Source: Haematococcus lacustris | Lineage: Eukaryota > Chlorophyta > Chlorophyceae > Chlamydomonadales > Haematococcaceae | Length of the DNA stretch: 64,000 nt | NCBI GenBank assembly: GCA_030144725.1 | Contig: JASKMD010000031.1 | Location: 7,184,808-7,248,807, forward strand | Reading direction: 5' to 3' | Shown: in pieces, positions 1 to 8,630 of the stretch | Numbering within the stretch: position 1 is the stretch's first letter | How the letters are laid out: every line of letters begins with the position of its first letter | The notes under the pieces: generated by a model | What the model saw: the letters and a program-made list of their open reading frames with translations, nothing else | Told to the model about the DNA's origin: nothing | The model's database searches: none | Made by a program: the position numbers and the translations under genes

Positions 1-29
1 TGAACGCGGTTAGCTACTGCGTCAGCACT

Positions 30-3000
30 ATGCCGGGTAAGCCCAGATGGTCAGCGATGATCAAAGCAATTGTTATCCTGATGATGTTACAGCTGACATA
101 TTGCTGCAACCCGAACCAAGGCCACAATAGCTCTGCGCACACATCCACCCGCATAGCTCGCTGCCCAAATAGCCTTCCACAGGGAGAACATTTCTGGACT
201 GGACGTAACAGCCGCCGAAACCCGATGTGGCAGCCAGAAAACAAGCGCTCGCAGCCTTGCTTAGCTATACAGCACTGCGCCCCACAAAACCCCATACAGC
301 GACAAGAGACTAGGCCTGCTCTGCCACAGCCGTGCATTACCACACTCTGCCCTGAGCCGACGTATGCCTACAGACACCACAAACCATCGCCAAAGGGAAA
401 CACCCTGCGGACCACCCTGATGGGAAACACCCTGACGGATTGCTATGAACTGCCAAAGGGAAACACCCTGCGGACCACCCCGAAGGGAAACACCCTGACG
501 GATTGCTATGAACTGCCAAAGGGAACATCCCTGCGGCCCCCCCCGATGGGCACACCCCTGACGGACTGCTACGAACTGCCAAAGGGAACACCCCTGCGGC
601 CCCCCCCGATGGGAATACCCCTAAGGAACAGCTCTGCTCAGGCAACCCTAGGGCCTGACTCAACTTTTGACATTCAAGTATGTGATGCACAACCAATCCT
701 ACACATGTTACCCTTGCTATGCGCAGAAATGATCTCCTTTCCTGCCACGATACAGCCCCATGCCCAAAGCCCCACGATGAAGGCCGGTAAGGCTGGCGGA
801 GCACAGCCAGCCCACTGCATGCCAGCAGCGCACGCCCCAGCCACGCACGACATGCTTGCCATGACGCTGCCCCGTGCCCAATGCCCCACCATGCAGGCCG
901 GTGAGGCTGGCGGAGCACAGCCAGCCCACTGCATGCCAGAAGCGCACGCCCCAGCCACACACGACATGCTTGCCATGACGCAGCCCCGTGCCCAATGCCC
1001 CACCATGCAGGCCGGTAAGGCTGGCGGAGCACAGCCAGCCCACTGCATGCCAGAAGCGCACGCCCCAGCCACGCACGGCATGCTTGCCATGATGCAGCCC
1101 CGTGTTCAATGCCCAACCATGCAGGCCGGTGAGGCTGGCGGAGCACAGCCAGCCCACTGTATGCCAGCAGAGCACGCCCCAGCCACGCACGGCATGCTTG
1201 CCGTGACGCAGCCCCGTGCCCAATGCCCCACCATGCAGGCCGGTGAGGCTGGCGGAGCACAGCCAGCCCACTGCATGCCAGCAGCGCACGCCCCAGCCAC
1301 GCACGGCATGCTTGCCATGACGCAGCCCCGTGCCCAATGCCCCACCATGCAGGCCGGTGAGGCTGGCGGAGCACAGCCAGCCCACTGCATGCCAGAAGCG
1401 CACGCCCCAGCCACGCACGACATGCTTGCCATGACGCAGCCCCGTGCCCAATGCCCCACCATGCAGGCCGGTGAGGCTGGCGGAGCACAGCCAGCCCACT
1501 GCATGCCAGCAGCGCACGCCCCAGCCACGCACGACATGCTTGCCATGACGCAGCCCCGTGCCCAATGCCCCACCATGCAGGCCGGTGAGGCTGGCGGAGC
1601 ACAGCCAGCCCACTGCATGCCAGAAGCGCACGCCCCAGCCACGCACGGCATGCTTGCCATTATGCAGCCCCGTGTTCAATGCCCAACCATGCAGGCCGGT
1701 GAGGCTGGCGGAGCACAGCCAGCCCACTGCATGCCAGCAGAGCACGCCCCAGCCACGCACGGCATGCTTGCCGTGACGCAGCCCCGTGCCCAATGCCCCA
1801 CCATGCAGGCCGGTGAGGCTGGCGGAGCACAGCCAGCCCACTGCATGCCAGCAGAGCACGCCCCAGCCACGCACGGCATGCTTGCCGTGACGCAGCCCCG
1901 TGCCCAATGCCCCACCATGCAGGCCGGTGAGGCTGGCGGAGCACAGCCAGCCCACTGCATGCCAGAAGCGCACGCCCCAGCCACGCACGACATGCTTGCC
2001 ATGACGCAGCCCCGTGCCCAATGCCCCACCATGCAGGCCGGTGAGGCTGGCGGAGCACAGCCAGCCCACTGCATGCCAGAAGCGCACGCCCCAGCCACGC
2101 ACGGCATGCTTGCCATGACGCAGCCCCGTGCCCAATGCCCCACCATGCAGGCCGGTGAGGCTGGCGGAGCACAGCCAGCCCACTGCATGCCAGAAGCGCA
2201 CGCCCCAGCCACGCACGGCATGCTTGCCATGATGCAGCCCCGTGTTCAATACCCCACCATGCAGGCCCGCGAGGCACGCGGAGCCCACCATGTACCAGCA
2301 GAGCACGCTCCAGCCATACACGCTGGCACCATGCCGCCCTATGAAGCACAGCCAGCCAAGGAGCAGACAGGGATGCTCCATTCATGCATGCTGATGGATA
2401 CCAGCAGAGACGTTGGTACGATTGCTGACAAGACCTACAAGACACTTGTCCCATGTAAGGATGCCCTCCATGACATCAAACAAACCTACTTGCAATGGAA
2501 GGGCATGCATTGCATATTCATAGCAGTAGCCTGTGCATGGTGGTGGATTCATTACCATGCAACACTTCACCTCACTCCGATAATCTCTCAATCCATCTCT
2601 CAGACCATCTCTCAGTCCCAAAACTGCTTTCGAAGGCATTGCAAAAGGCTGCAAAGATGGAGAGCCATCTCCACTACATCGGCCTTCGTCAATTTCCTTT
2701 ACATAGACGGGACTATCGATAGACACACCGCCATACTCAACCTCACAGTCTGCATGCACACCTGGATTACAAAAGGCCACTACACTGTGACGGGAGGCAA
2801 GTCCTCAGTAATCGTTCATCACTACAACACCACTCTTCAACGCCACACTATTTACAGAATCACCATCTTAGATAAACAACGACGCCCTACCAACGTCATC
2901 CCCATGGACCACCTTAAGACCGCCATCCAATGGCTGGGCATCTTGAGCACGAGCTACTGCGCCATGGCGATCACATACATTGCATGGCTCCTACTTGCAT

Positions 3001-4295
3001 GCGGGGACGTTGAAGCCAACCCGGGACCCAACACACACTACGTCCAGCAAGTGGGTAGCAGCACATGCCAAGCCGACTCCCTTAACAACATCGCGGGACG
3101 GAAATGGGTCAGCATCGACGATATCGACACCTTCTACGCACAAAGGCTCACGCAGCTCAACACACCGGACGAACTTAAAGCCTGGCAGATGGCAAGAGGC
3201 GCAGGAGGCTACGACGATGGAGTAATAGACCTGTACCTCACATCTAAGTACGGCCTGATGGCGACAAGCGTCGCCGACCTCAGGCGACCCCAAGACTGGA
3301 CTAAACACAACCTCAATAGTCTAGCACAGCGCCACGAAACGACTGCATTCCTATGCAAAAGACTGGGCCACAGCATGGCCATGACAAGCCTCAATGGGAA
3401 ATGGTCACTCAAGGACTCCCTAGACCCAGCACCCACTCCCTTGGCACGCATCGCAATGTCAACAAAGCAAACGCACCACCAGCTCTTCATCATCACCCCC
3501 ACCCACACAACCCGTACGAGTGCACAGTTAGCACTCTGCCATACCAAGAAGATAAATCACATCATCAGCCATACCAACCACAACACTGGCCCACCCGTAC
3601 CCATCTATATGGAAGCACAACACAAATGTTTTTGCTTGGTACACGCCATCAACATGGCCATGGGGAGACCACTGATCAACCCACATGATGTCCTCACACA
3701 CTGCAGCCACCTGGCCACCCACCTTCAAGACCTAGCTAGCAGAGCCAGGGGGGAAAACAAGCACATACCCCTGCCCGACCGTACCCCACACATATACGAT
3801 CAGGATGGAAACTTCAACATCCACTCCATGAACCACTACCTTTATCACAACTACAAGACCCTACACCTGGCAACGCAGGAGCTGCCCCATGACAACATCA
3901 CTAGGGCAACGCTAAGTACCCTCATGGGCAATGAGGACAATCACATCAGCAACGCAGCCATTCTCATCAACAGGAACCATGCGACTACCCTTAGGTACCT
4001 AGACAACACCTGGTACTGGCTGGACTCACAAGCTACACACGCTAGACGGCTGCTGACCACAGCAGACTGGAAGGAGCTGCAAGGAGGGCTAATCCTACTC
4101 AAGCAAGGCATGCAACATAAGAATCTCATCGAACCCATCTTCTGGTTAGCAGACCCATTGGAGCAAGCCACCACGACACAGCTAGAGCAACACTACCAAA
4201 GACCGGACCCCATAGACCTGAGCGGCCACGACGACCAACCACTAGGGTACGCCCATATAATTATAGTTGGCTCGGATTCCTATAAAAAGCTATAA
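30..4295 (+). CDS. ORF1-like polyprotein segment: repeat region, 2A peptide, Josephin-like protease (truncated by insertion)
   Basis: Open frame of 1421 codons; its last residues run into inserted DNA, so the true product continued. Order by residue: hydrophobic signal-peptide-like stretch 10-26; a 21-residue tandem repeat at about 121-200; about 13 copies of a 38-residue Cys/His-bearing repeat at about 243-747; a membrane-like segment near 825-848 with a WWW core; a second hydrophobic stretch directly before the 2A motif GDVEANPGP at 992-1000; then a protease domain. Candidate protease residues are Q1197, C1202, H1205 and N1208 in QHKCFCLVHAIN, H1317 in NHATTL, and D1332 in WYWLDS. This Q-x4-C-x2-H-x2-N pattern with a later His and Asp is that of Josephin cysteine proteases. 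Inference: 2A would release a roughly 999-residue ORF1 protein from the enzymatic polyprotein. The start ATG at 30 is the first in frame inside the window; an earlier one is possible. Confidence 0.75.
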   Translation: MPGKPRWSAMIKAIVILMMLQLTYCCNPNQGHNSSAHTSTRIARCPNSLPQGEHFWTGRNSRRNPMWQPENKRSQPCLAIQHCAPQNPIQRQETRPALPQPCITTLCPEPTYAYRHHKPSPKGNTLRTTLMGNTLTDCYELPKGNTLRTTPKGNTLTDCYELPKGTSLRPPPMGTPLTDCYELPKGTPLRPPPMGIPLRNSSAQATLGPDSTFDIQVCDAQPILHMLPLLCAEMISFPATIQPHAQSPTMKAGKAGGAQPAHCMPAAHAPATHDMLAMTLPRAQCPTMQAGEAGGAQPAHCMPEAHAPATHDMLAMTQPRAQCPTMQAGKAGGAQPAHCMPEAHAPATHGMLAMMQPRVQCPTMQAGEAGGAQPAHCMPAEHAPATHGMLAVTQPRAQCPTMQAGEAGGAQPAHCMPAAHAPATHGMLAMTQPRAQCPTMQAGEAGGAQPAHCMPEAHAPATHDMLAMTQPRAQCPTMQAGEAGGAQPAHCMPAAHAPATHDMLAMTQPRAQCPTMQAGEAGGAQPAHCMPEAHAPATHGMLAIMQPRVQCPTMQAGEAGGAQPAHCMPAEHAPATHGMLAVTQPRAQCPTMQAGEAGGAQPAHCMPAEHAPATHGMLAVTQPRAQCPTMQAGEAGGAQPAHCMPEAHAPATHDMLAMTQPRAQCPTMQAGEAGGAQPAHCMPEAHAPATHGMLAMTQPRAQCPTMQAGEAGGAQPAHCMPEAHAPATHGMLAMMQPRVQYPTMQAREARGAHHVPAEHAPAIHAGTMPPYEAQPAKEQTGMLHSCMLMDTSRDVGTIADKTYKTLVPCKDALHDIKQTYLQWKGMHCIFIAVACAWWWIHYHATLHLTPIISQSISQTISQSQNCFRRHCKRLQRWRAISTTSAFVNFLYIDGTIDRHTAILNLTVCMHTWITKGHYTVTGGKSSVIVHHYNTTLQRHTIYRITILDKQRRPTNVIPMDHLKTAIQWLGILSTSYCAMAITYIAWLLLACGDVEANPGPNTHYVQQVGSSTCQADSLNNIAGRKWVSIDDIDTFYAQRLTQLNTPDELKAWQMARGAGGYDDGVIDLYLTSKYGLMATSVADLRRPQDWTKHNLNSLAQRHETTAFLCKRLGHSMAMTSLNGKWSLKDSLDPAPTPLARIAMSTKQTHHQLFIITPTHTTRTSAQLALCHTKKINHIISHTNHNTGPPVPIYMEAQHKCFCLVHAINMAMGRPLINPHDVLTHCSHLATHLQDLASRARGENKHIPLPDRTPHIYDQDGNFNIHSMNHYLYHNYKTLHLATQELPHDNITRATLSTLMGNEDNHISNAAILINRNHATTLRYLDNTWYWLDSQATHARRLLTTADWKELQGGLILLKQGMQHKNLIEPIFWLADPLEQATTTQLEQHYQRPDPIDLSGHDDQPLGYAHIIIVGSDSYKKL
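391..640 (+). repeat. 63-bp coding tandem repeat (21 aa)
   Basis: About three and a half units of 63 bp; each encodes variations on KGNTL and TDCYEL. Length is a multiple of three, so the frame is preserved. It lies in the N-terminal part of the retrotransposon ORF1. Confidence 0.85.
757..2270 (+). repeat. 114-bp coding tandem repeat (38 aa, about 13 units)
   Basis: Near-identical 114-bp units; each encodes one Cys in CPTMQAG, a His-Cys pair in PAHCMP, and further His residues in AHAPATH. Variation is mostly at a few codons (for example PE/PA before AH or EH, and HD/HG before ML). The regular Cys/His spacing could bind metal, which is inference only. The opposite strand is also open here, an effect of repeat composition. 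Confidence 0.9.
2967..3029 (+). other. 2A/CHYSEL ribosome-skipping peptide
   Basis: Encodes a hydrophobic lead-in followed by LLLACGDVEANPGP. The last eight residues fit the established 2A consensus D-(V/I)-E-x-N-P-G-P exactly. Skipping would occur between Gly999 and Pro1000. Copy B has the same site (GDVEMNPGP) directly upstream of its protease, so the motif is conserved in the family. 2A-like sequences are known in some non-LTR retrotransposons of trypanosomes and animals. I did not know of one in Dualen elements. Confidence 0.85.
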
Positions 4296-4324
4296 TTATA
4301 GGCTATAGGACTATAATTATAGCC

Positions 4325-4373
4325 TGGCTCAGTAGCTTAGCAGCCAAGTGTGAGAGGTTACGGGTTCGACCCC
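4325..4373 (+). promoter_or_regulatory. Pol III A box and B box (tRNA-like)
   Basis: TGGCTCAGTAG at 4325-4335 fits the A-box consensus and GGTTCGACCCC at 4363-4373 fits the B box. The arms cannot be folded into a good cloverleaf (the T stem does not pair), so this is probably a SINE-type internal promoter, not a working tRNA gene. Confidence 0.55.
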
Positions 4374-4753
4374 ACGCAAGAGCGTACGTTTCACGTCAAG
4401 TCATCTCAAACAAGCCGTGAGCAGCCCATCGACCCGCATTTTCATAGCAAGCTCATACACAAGACAAGTCAGTTGACGAAATGTTTACGGTGCGCCGTTG
4501 AGAGACGGTGATGAACACTATGTATCGCTGATGCTAAATACATGCATTGATGCAAGAAGGTGGCATTGATGCAAGAAGGTGATGCATTGATGCAAGAAGG
4601 TGGCGAAGATGTTGATACGTTGACTCATGCCTCACACACCACCTATGCTATGTGCACAACAAGCAAGGACCGGCTGCACCTCCTTGCTTTAGCTAACACT
4701 CACTACGGGACTGCTAAGCACTTTGCCTTGCTGCCTATGCCCAATGCCCCATG

Positions 4754-4972
4754 GCTGGGCTGGGCTGGGCTGGGCTGGGCTGGGCTGGGCTGGGCTGGGC
4801 TGGGCTGGGCTGGGCTGGGCTGGGCTGGGCTGGGCTGGGCTGGGCTGGGCTGGGCTGGGCTGGGCTGGGCTGGGCTGGGCTGGGCTGGGCTGGGCTGGGC
4901 TGGGCTGGGCTGGGCTGGGCTGGGCTGGGCTGGGCTGGGCTGGGCTGGGCTGGGCTGGGCTGGGCTGGGCTG
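4754..4972 (+). repeat. (TGGGC)n pentanucleotide tract
   Basis: About 43 perfect units, 219 bp. Open in several frames on both strands only because of its composition. Confidence 0.97.
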
Positions 4973-5795
4973 TACCCTAACAACACACAACACAACACAA
5001 CAACGTCCAGCTCCAGACTGCGCACTCCAGGCTGCCCGCTCCAAGCTCCAGCGTGTCTCGTGGGATGTGGGGGAGGGGAGGGGGGGAAGTAGGTGGGTAG
5101 AAGACTCGGAAGTGTTGGTGGGACGGGGTAGGGAAGGGAGAAGGGGGCAAGGGACAGGAGTGTGAACAACAAGCCTGCAGCCAGCAAGAGGCATCCTTGT
5201 GATTAGGCTGGGCATTGGGGGGCACTCATGTCCAGGGGCTGGCCACTCACAGTTTTGCTCCGTGTCATGCCTTGCTGACTCCTTGCTACCTCCTTGTTGG
5301 CTGCTGCTCTACGCCGTTGCTGCCTTGCTTGTAACCACCAAGCCATGCTACACCTGTCATGCTCCAGCTGTCTGTATTATCAGTCAGCTAAGGCTTAGCA
5401 AGCAGATGAACAAGATTAACACCCCAGCTGCATGTGCACTCACCGGAAGTCCAAGCTGACGCTCCAAGCGCCTCCTACCTGCTGCTCTTGGCTACTGCTC
5501 TTGCGATGACGACCAGCTTATTCATCGAGCTGATTCGAGTAACTGGCGATGATTGGCGATAACTGGCGCGCGTAGTGAAGCCTTTGACCTGGTTCTACAC
5601 CCGAACGACAGTGCTTTCCTTCCCTCCAAGGTTTGCGTGGTGGTATGGGCAAACTTGGGCAGACCATCCGACCCTAGCGCATTGGGGTCATCGGGGCTAG
5701 GCGCAGCCATTGCGCTGGTCGGCGGTGGAAGCGGATGCAAGATTCGAGGACCTATAAAAGCTATAAAAGTGCTCAAGCCATATAAAACTATAAAT

Positions 5796-6393
5796 ATAAT
5801 TATAGTCGGGCCGGTCGCTCCCTACCAACCACCAGCAATACCACCTCCAGCAGCGACACCACCTTCCCTCGCCACGAGCAACAACGATCTTAAACGCAAA
5901 AATACCTCTGCAGAGGCAGACCCGCCGACCCGGTCGCGACACCGCGAAGCTGCCACCACGAAGGAGGACGCAGCCACACCTCCCCCCCCAACACGAAACG
6001 AGAAGCCAAGCACCAAGACAGGCCCTAAGAAACCACGATCGAAGAAAGGAGCCAGAAACACCAGCCACAGCAAAGAGGGGCACACGCAAACGCTCATGTC
6101 AAGGTACCTAACCACCACCCAGGCTGCACCCACTGCCACCACATCCAGCCCGTCAGTCCCATGCCCAACCACAGAGGCCCCCCCCAATATCCCCACACAA
6201 GCTCACCAGACCCCCAGCAGACAACACCTGACGCTCACAACTCTTAACGTCCGGGGCCTCTACCGGGCTAGAAGGGACGTCGCCAACCTCATCCACCACC
6301 ACCACCCCGACATCCTGATCTTGACAGAGACGAAGACACAACACAAGAAAGACACACCGGGATGGCTGAGAGTAGCCACCCAGGACTACACAC
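5796..6393 (+). pseudogene. Dualen copy A: basic linker and N-terminal half of AP endonuclease
   Basis: Continues the frame of the protease segment past the insertion. It holds a Pro/Lys/Arg-rich linker, the shared motif HTQTLMSRYL (HTQTLMSKYL in copy B), then the endonuclease start LTTLNVRGLYRAR with the metal-binding Asn, and LILTETKTQ with the catalytic Glu. It stops where the 8-bp-TSD element begins. Closely parallel to residues about 530-640 of copy B. Confidence 0.85.
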
Positions 6394-7238
6394 CAGTGCT
6401 GGGCGATTGGGTAATAATGTAATAAGTCGGTAATAATCCAGCGCAAAAAACGGTAATAAGTCGAAAAAATCGTCCTCAAAATGAGTGAATTTTATTACAT
6501 CGGTAATAGCTCCACCGCCCGTTTGGTACTCCGTTTATTACTTATCCCCCAACAATGTATCCCATCTTCCGCAAACCCCAAAGCGGGCGGCTGCCTACCA
6601 CAGCCGAACATCCATCGCAGTACAACCACATAGCGTCCCAACGCTCTGTAACAACAAGTGCCGATGACGAAGGCGTTGAGGTCAGTAACCGCAGCATGTC
6701 CGTCAACGCAGCATGTCAACAACGCGATGCGATGAGTATATTATAACGCAGCATGTCTTCCCATTGATTACTGGATGGCTGGGGCATCTGCCAGGGGCCG
6801 CTACCTAGGGCACAGGGTCTAGGGCTACAGCCCAGCCTGTTGCATGCTGACCCACTAGGGCTAGGGTCTAGGGCTACAGCCCAGCCTGTTGCATGCTGAC
6901 CCACTAGGGCTAGAGTGTGGGGCTACAGCCCAGCCTTGTTGCATGCTGACCCACTAGGGCTAGGGTGTGGGGCTACAGCCCAGCCTTGTTGCATGCTGAC
7001 CCACTAGGGCTAGGGTGTGGGGCTATGTGGGATACATTGCATCCTGGTCCTACAAGGGAGTATGCTGTAATTGTATAGACTCAAATGGCGATTTTTGCGA
7101 TTTATTTTGATTTATAATTAATTAATGTATACTAATTATAATTGATCAATTAATATATATTAAAAGTAATAAAAAACTCCAGTTTTGATGTTTTTTATTA
7201 CACTGAGTAATACGTCTTTGGCGAATCGCCCAGCACTG
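6394..7238. mobile_element. 845-bp non-autonomous TIR element, hAT-like
   Basis: Perfect 15-bp terminal inverted repeats CAGTGCTGGGCGATT. The host sequence CTACACAC is duplicated on both sides (6386-6393 and 7239-7246). Removing the element plus one repeat restores an open endonuclease frame that matches copy B (DYT then HRHGGHSEVLIG), which proves the insertion. An 8-bp duplication with a CAGTG start suggests the hAT superfamily. There is no transposase inside; the interior is AT-rich at both ends and has a tandem repeat in the middle. Confidence 0.88.
6800..7030. repeat. Tandem repeat of about 57 bp inside the hAT-like element
   Basis: About four units sharing GGGCTACAGCCCAGCC and TTGCATGCTGACCCACTA. 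Each unit contains a short palindrome (GGGCTACAGCCC). Confidence 0.85.
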
Positions 7239-7246
7239 CTACACAC

Positions 7247-8523
7247 TGCACCGACACGGTGGCCACAGTGAAGTCCTCATTGGCATCAAGCATGACCTAG
7301 CCATTCAGACGCAAGCCACCCTAGCACCACCAAGCACGGAGGCGGAAGTAAACTCCAGATGCGTCATCCTGACTCTTAGCCAGCACCACAGCGACAACCT
7401 CACCATCGTAGCAACGTACTGGCCATCGGGCTGCAACGAAGACGCGCTCCCACTGCGGGAGAAGATGCAGCAACACATACGCACAGCCACAAGACACCTG
7501 CCCGGCTCCCTCATTCTCGCCGGTGACTTGAATGCCACGATGAAAACAGAAGACCGCTCCGAACACACTGAATACACCCAGGACCGCATGATGAGGGAGT
7601 TTGCCACAGAGATGCGCCTGCCCGAAGCCGACCCCGGCGACCGGGCCTGGACCTACCAACAACCACACTGCAACAGCCGCATCGACGCCATTCTGACGCG
7701 CGACGCACGACCAGGCCCCGAGCATCGCACCAACGTAGACACACGCACATATCTCAGCGACCACAGACCACTCACTGCCACACTGACTACAGCCAGATTG
7801 GGCATACACCTGGCACAAACACAACAGCCCCAAAACCAAAAGCACACTGTTCTTACCACACCCATCAACAACAGCGACAGGGAAGCCTTCCGCCTAGCCG
7901 TGCAACAACCCAGCTCAGGCGCACCACAACTGCACGCACAACTGGCAGCCTACCTGTCACCTCTCTTTACGGAAGCCACAGCCTTCTTGGCGAACCTGGA
8001 CAAGGCCAACCCACACCAACCCAAACGCCTGACGCAGCTAGCAGGCCTCCACCCAAGGCAAGCTGTAGACATGGCAGCCACCATGCTCACAACCCTTTTG
8101 GAAACATGCAGGACGACCGCCATGAAGACTTGCACAACAAAGACACTGACTAGAGGGGGCCAACACTACCAACGCAGGACCATGTGCAGAATCAGATCGG
8201 CGCTAGGCAAGAAGCTCAAGACCACTAGAAATCTCAGCCGGCAGGCTAGGCAACTATTCAAACAGAATGGCGCCCACCCAACGATCGAGGAGCTCATCCC
8301 AGATACAGACACAAGCAACACAGCGATCAGGGAGGCGGTGCTAGCACGTCAAGACGACGACCCAACCGACAACCACGTGCAAGCCGCACTAGCTAAGCTG
8401 ACAAACACCTACCGCGACCAAATCCACCAGCTGGACGATGACGACTCCGCACTCGCCATCGCACAGGCCCGGCTCCGAATGCAACAACTAATAAGCACCC
8501 AGCCCAAAAAAGCCAACAAATAG
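7247..8523 (+). pseudogene. Dualen copy A: C-terminal half of AP endonuclease and pre-RT linker
   Basis: Resumes directly after the hAT-like element with HRHGGHSEVLIGIKHD. It includes the metal-ligand motif LAGDLNAT, SRIDAILT, and the catalytic SDHRPL. The linker up to QLISTQPKKANK is almost the same as in copy B. The TAG that closes the frame at 8521 is not native: it is the first base triplet of the 3' tail of copy B. Confidence 0.88.
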
Positions 8524-8630
8524 AAGAAGAAGAAGACTACTCCGGTATTCACCGGCGTGCATTAAGGGAGGAGCTACCGCCTGGGGCGCGGCCTGCTCCC
8601 ACCAGTCAAGCCAAGAAAGAGGCGACCCCC
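8521..8630 (-). other. 3' UTR and TTC-repeat tail of Dualen copy B
   Basis: About 110 bases after the stop codon, ending (on the - strand) in GTCTTCTTCTTCTTCTA directly next to copy A. A microsatellite tail instead of poly(A) is common in non-LTR elements. Confidence 0.75.

Larger units (their letters stand above)
4323..5794. mobile_element. Unclassified insertion with tRNA-like head
   Basis: Interrupts copy A between its protease and AP endonuclease parts. An 11-bp direct repeat TATAATTATAG flanks it (4312-4322 and 5795-5805). The left end resembles a tRNA-derived SINE head; the rest contains a long TGGGC pentamer tract and no convincing gene. Extra partial copies of the AT-rich flank at 4255-4310 suggest an earlier small duplication, so the exact ends are uncertain. 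Confidence 0.5.
1..8520 (+). mobile_element. Dualen/RandI-type non-LTR retrotransposon, copy A (partial, interrupted)
   Basis: Seen: a coding series runs on the + strand through ORF1-like repeats, a 2A peptide, a cysteine protease, an AP endonuclease and the pre-RT linker. It breaks off at 8520 exactly where copy B starts in the opposite orientation. Two other insertions (4323-5794 and 6394-7238) split the coding part; when they are ignored the frame continues. The linker and endonuclease match copy B closely, so A and B belong to one family. Known: Dualen elements of Chlamydomonas carry both an AP-type and a restriction-like endonuclease plus a cysteine protease. The RT, RNase H and second endonuclease of copy A are not visible; they may lie beyond the gap after 18328. 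The 5' end lies before base 1. Confidence 0.85.

Noticed and set aside
337..2454. Several long - strand frames opposite the 114-bp repeat
   Set aside because: Shadows of the repeat; the + strand frame continues into conserved protease and 2A sequence, the - frames do not.
2967..3029. 2A motif as a sign of an integrated RNA virus
   Set aside because: The same frame leads to AP endonuclease, RT, RNase H and restriction-like endonuclease of a non-LTR retrotransposon in copy B; no capsid or viral polymerase is seen.
4325..4373. A genuine tRNA gene
   Set aside because: The A and B boxes match, but the T stem and acceptor stem do not pair and the spacing is short.
4560..5460. Small + and - frames in the pentamer-bearing insertion
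   Set aside because: They depend on the TGGGC tract, and the flanking parts lack protein-like composition.
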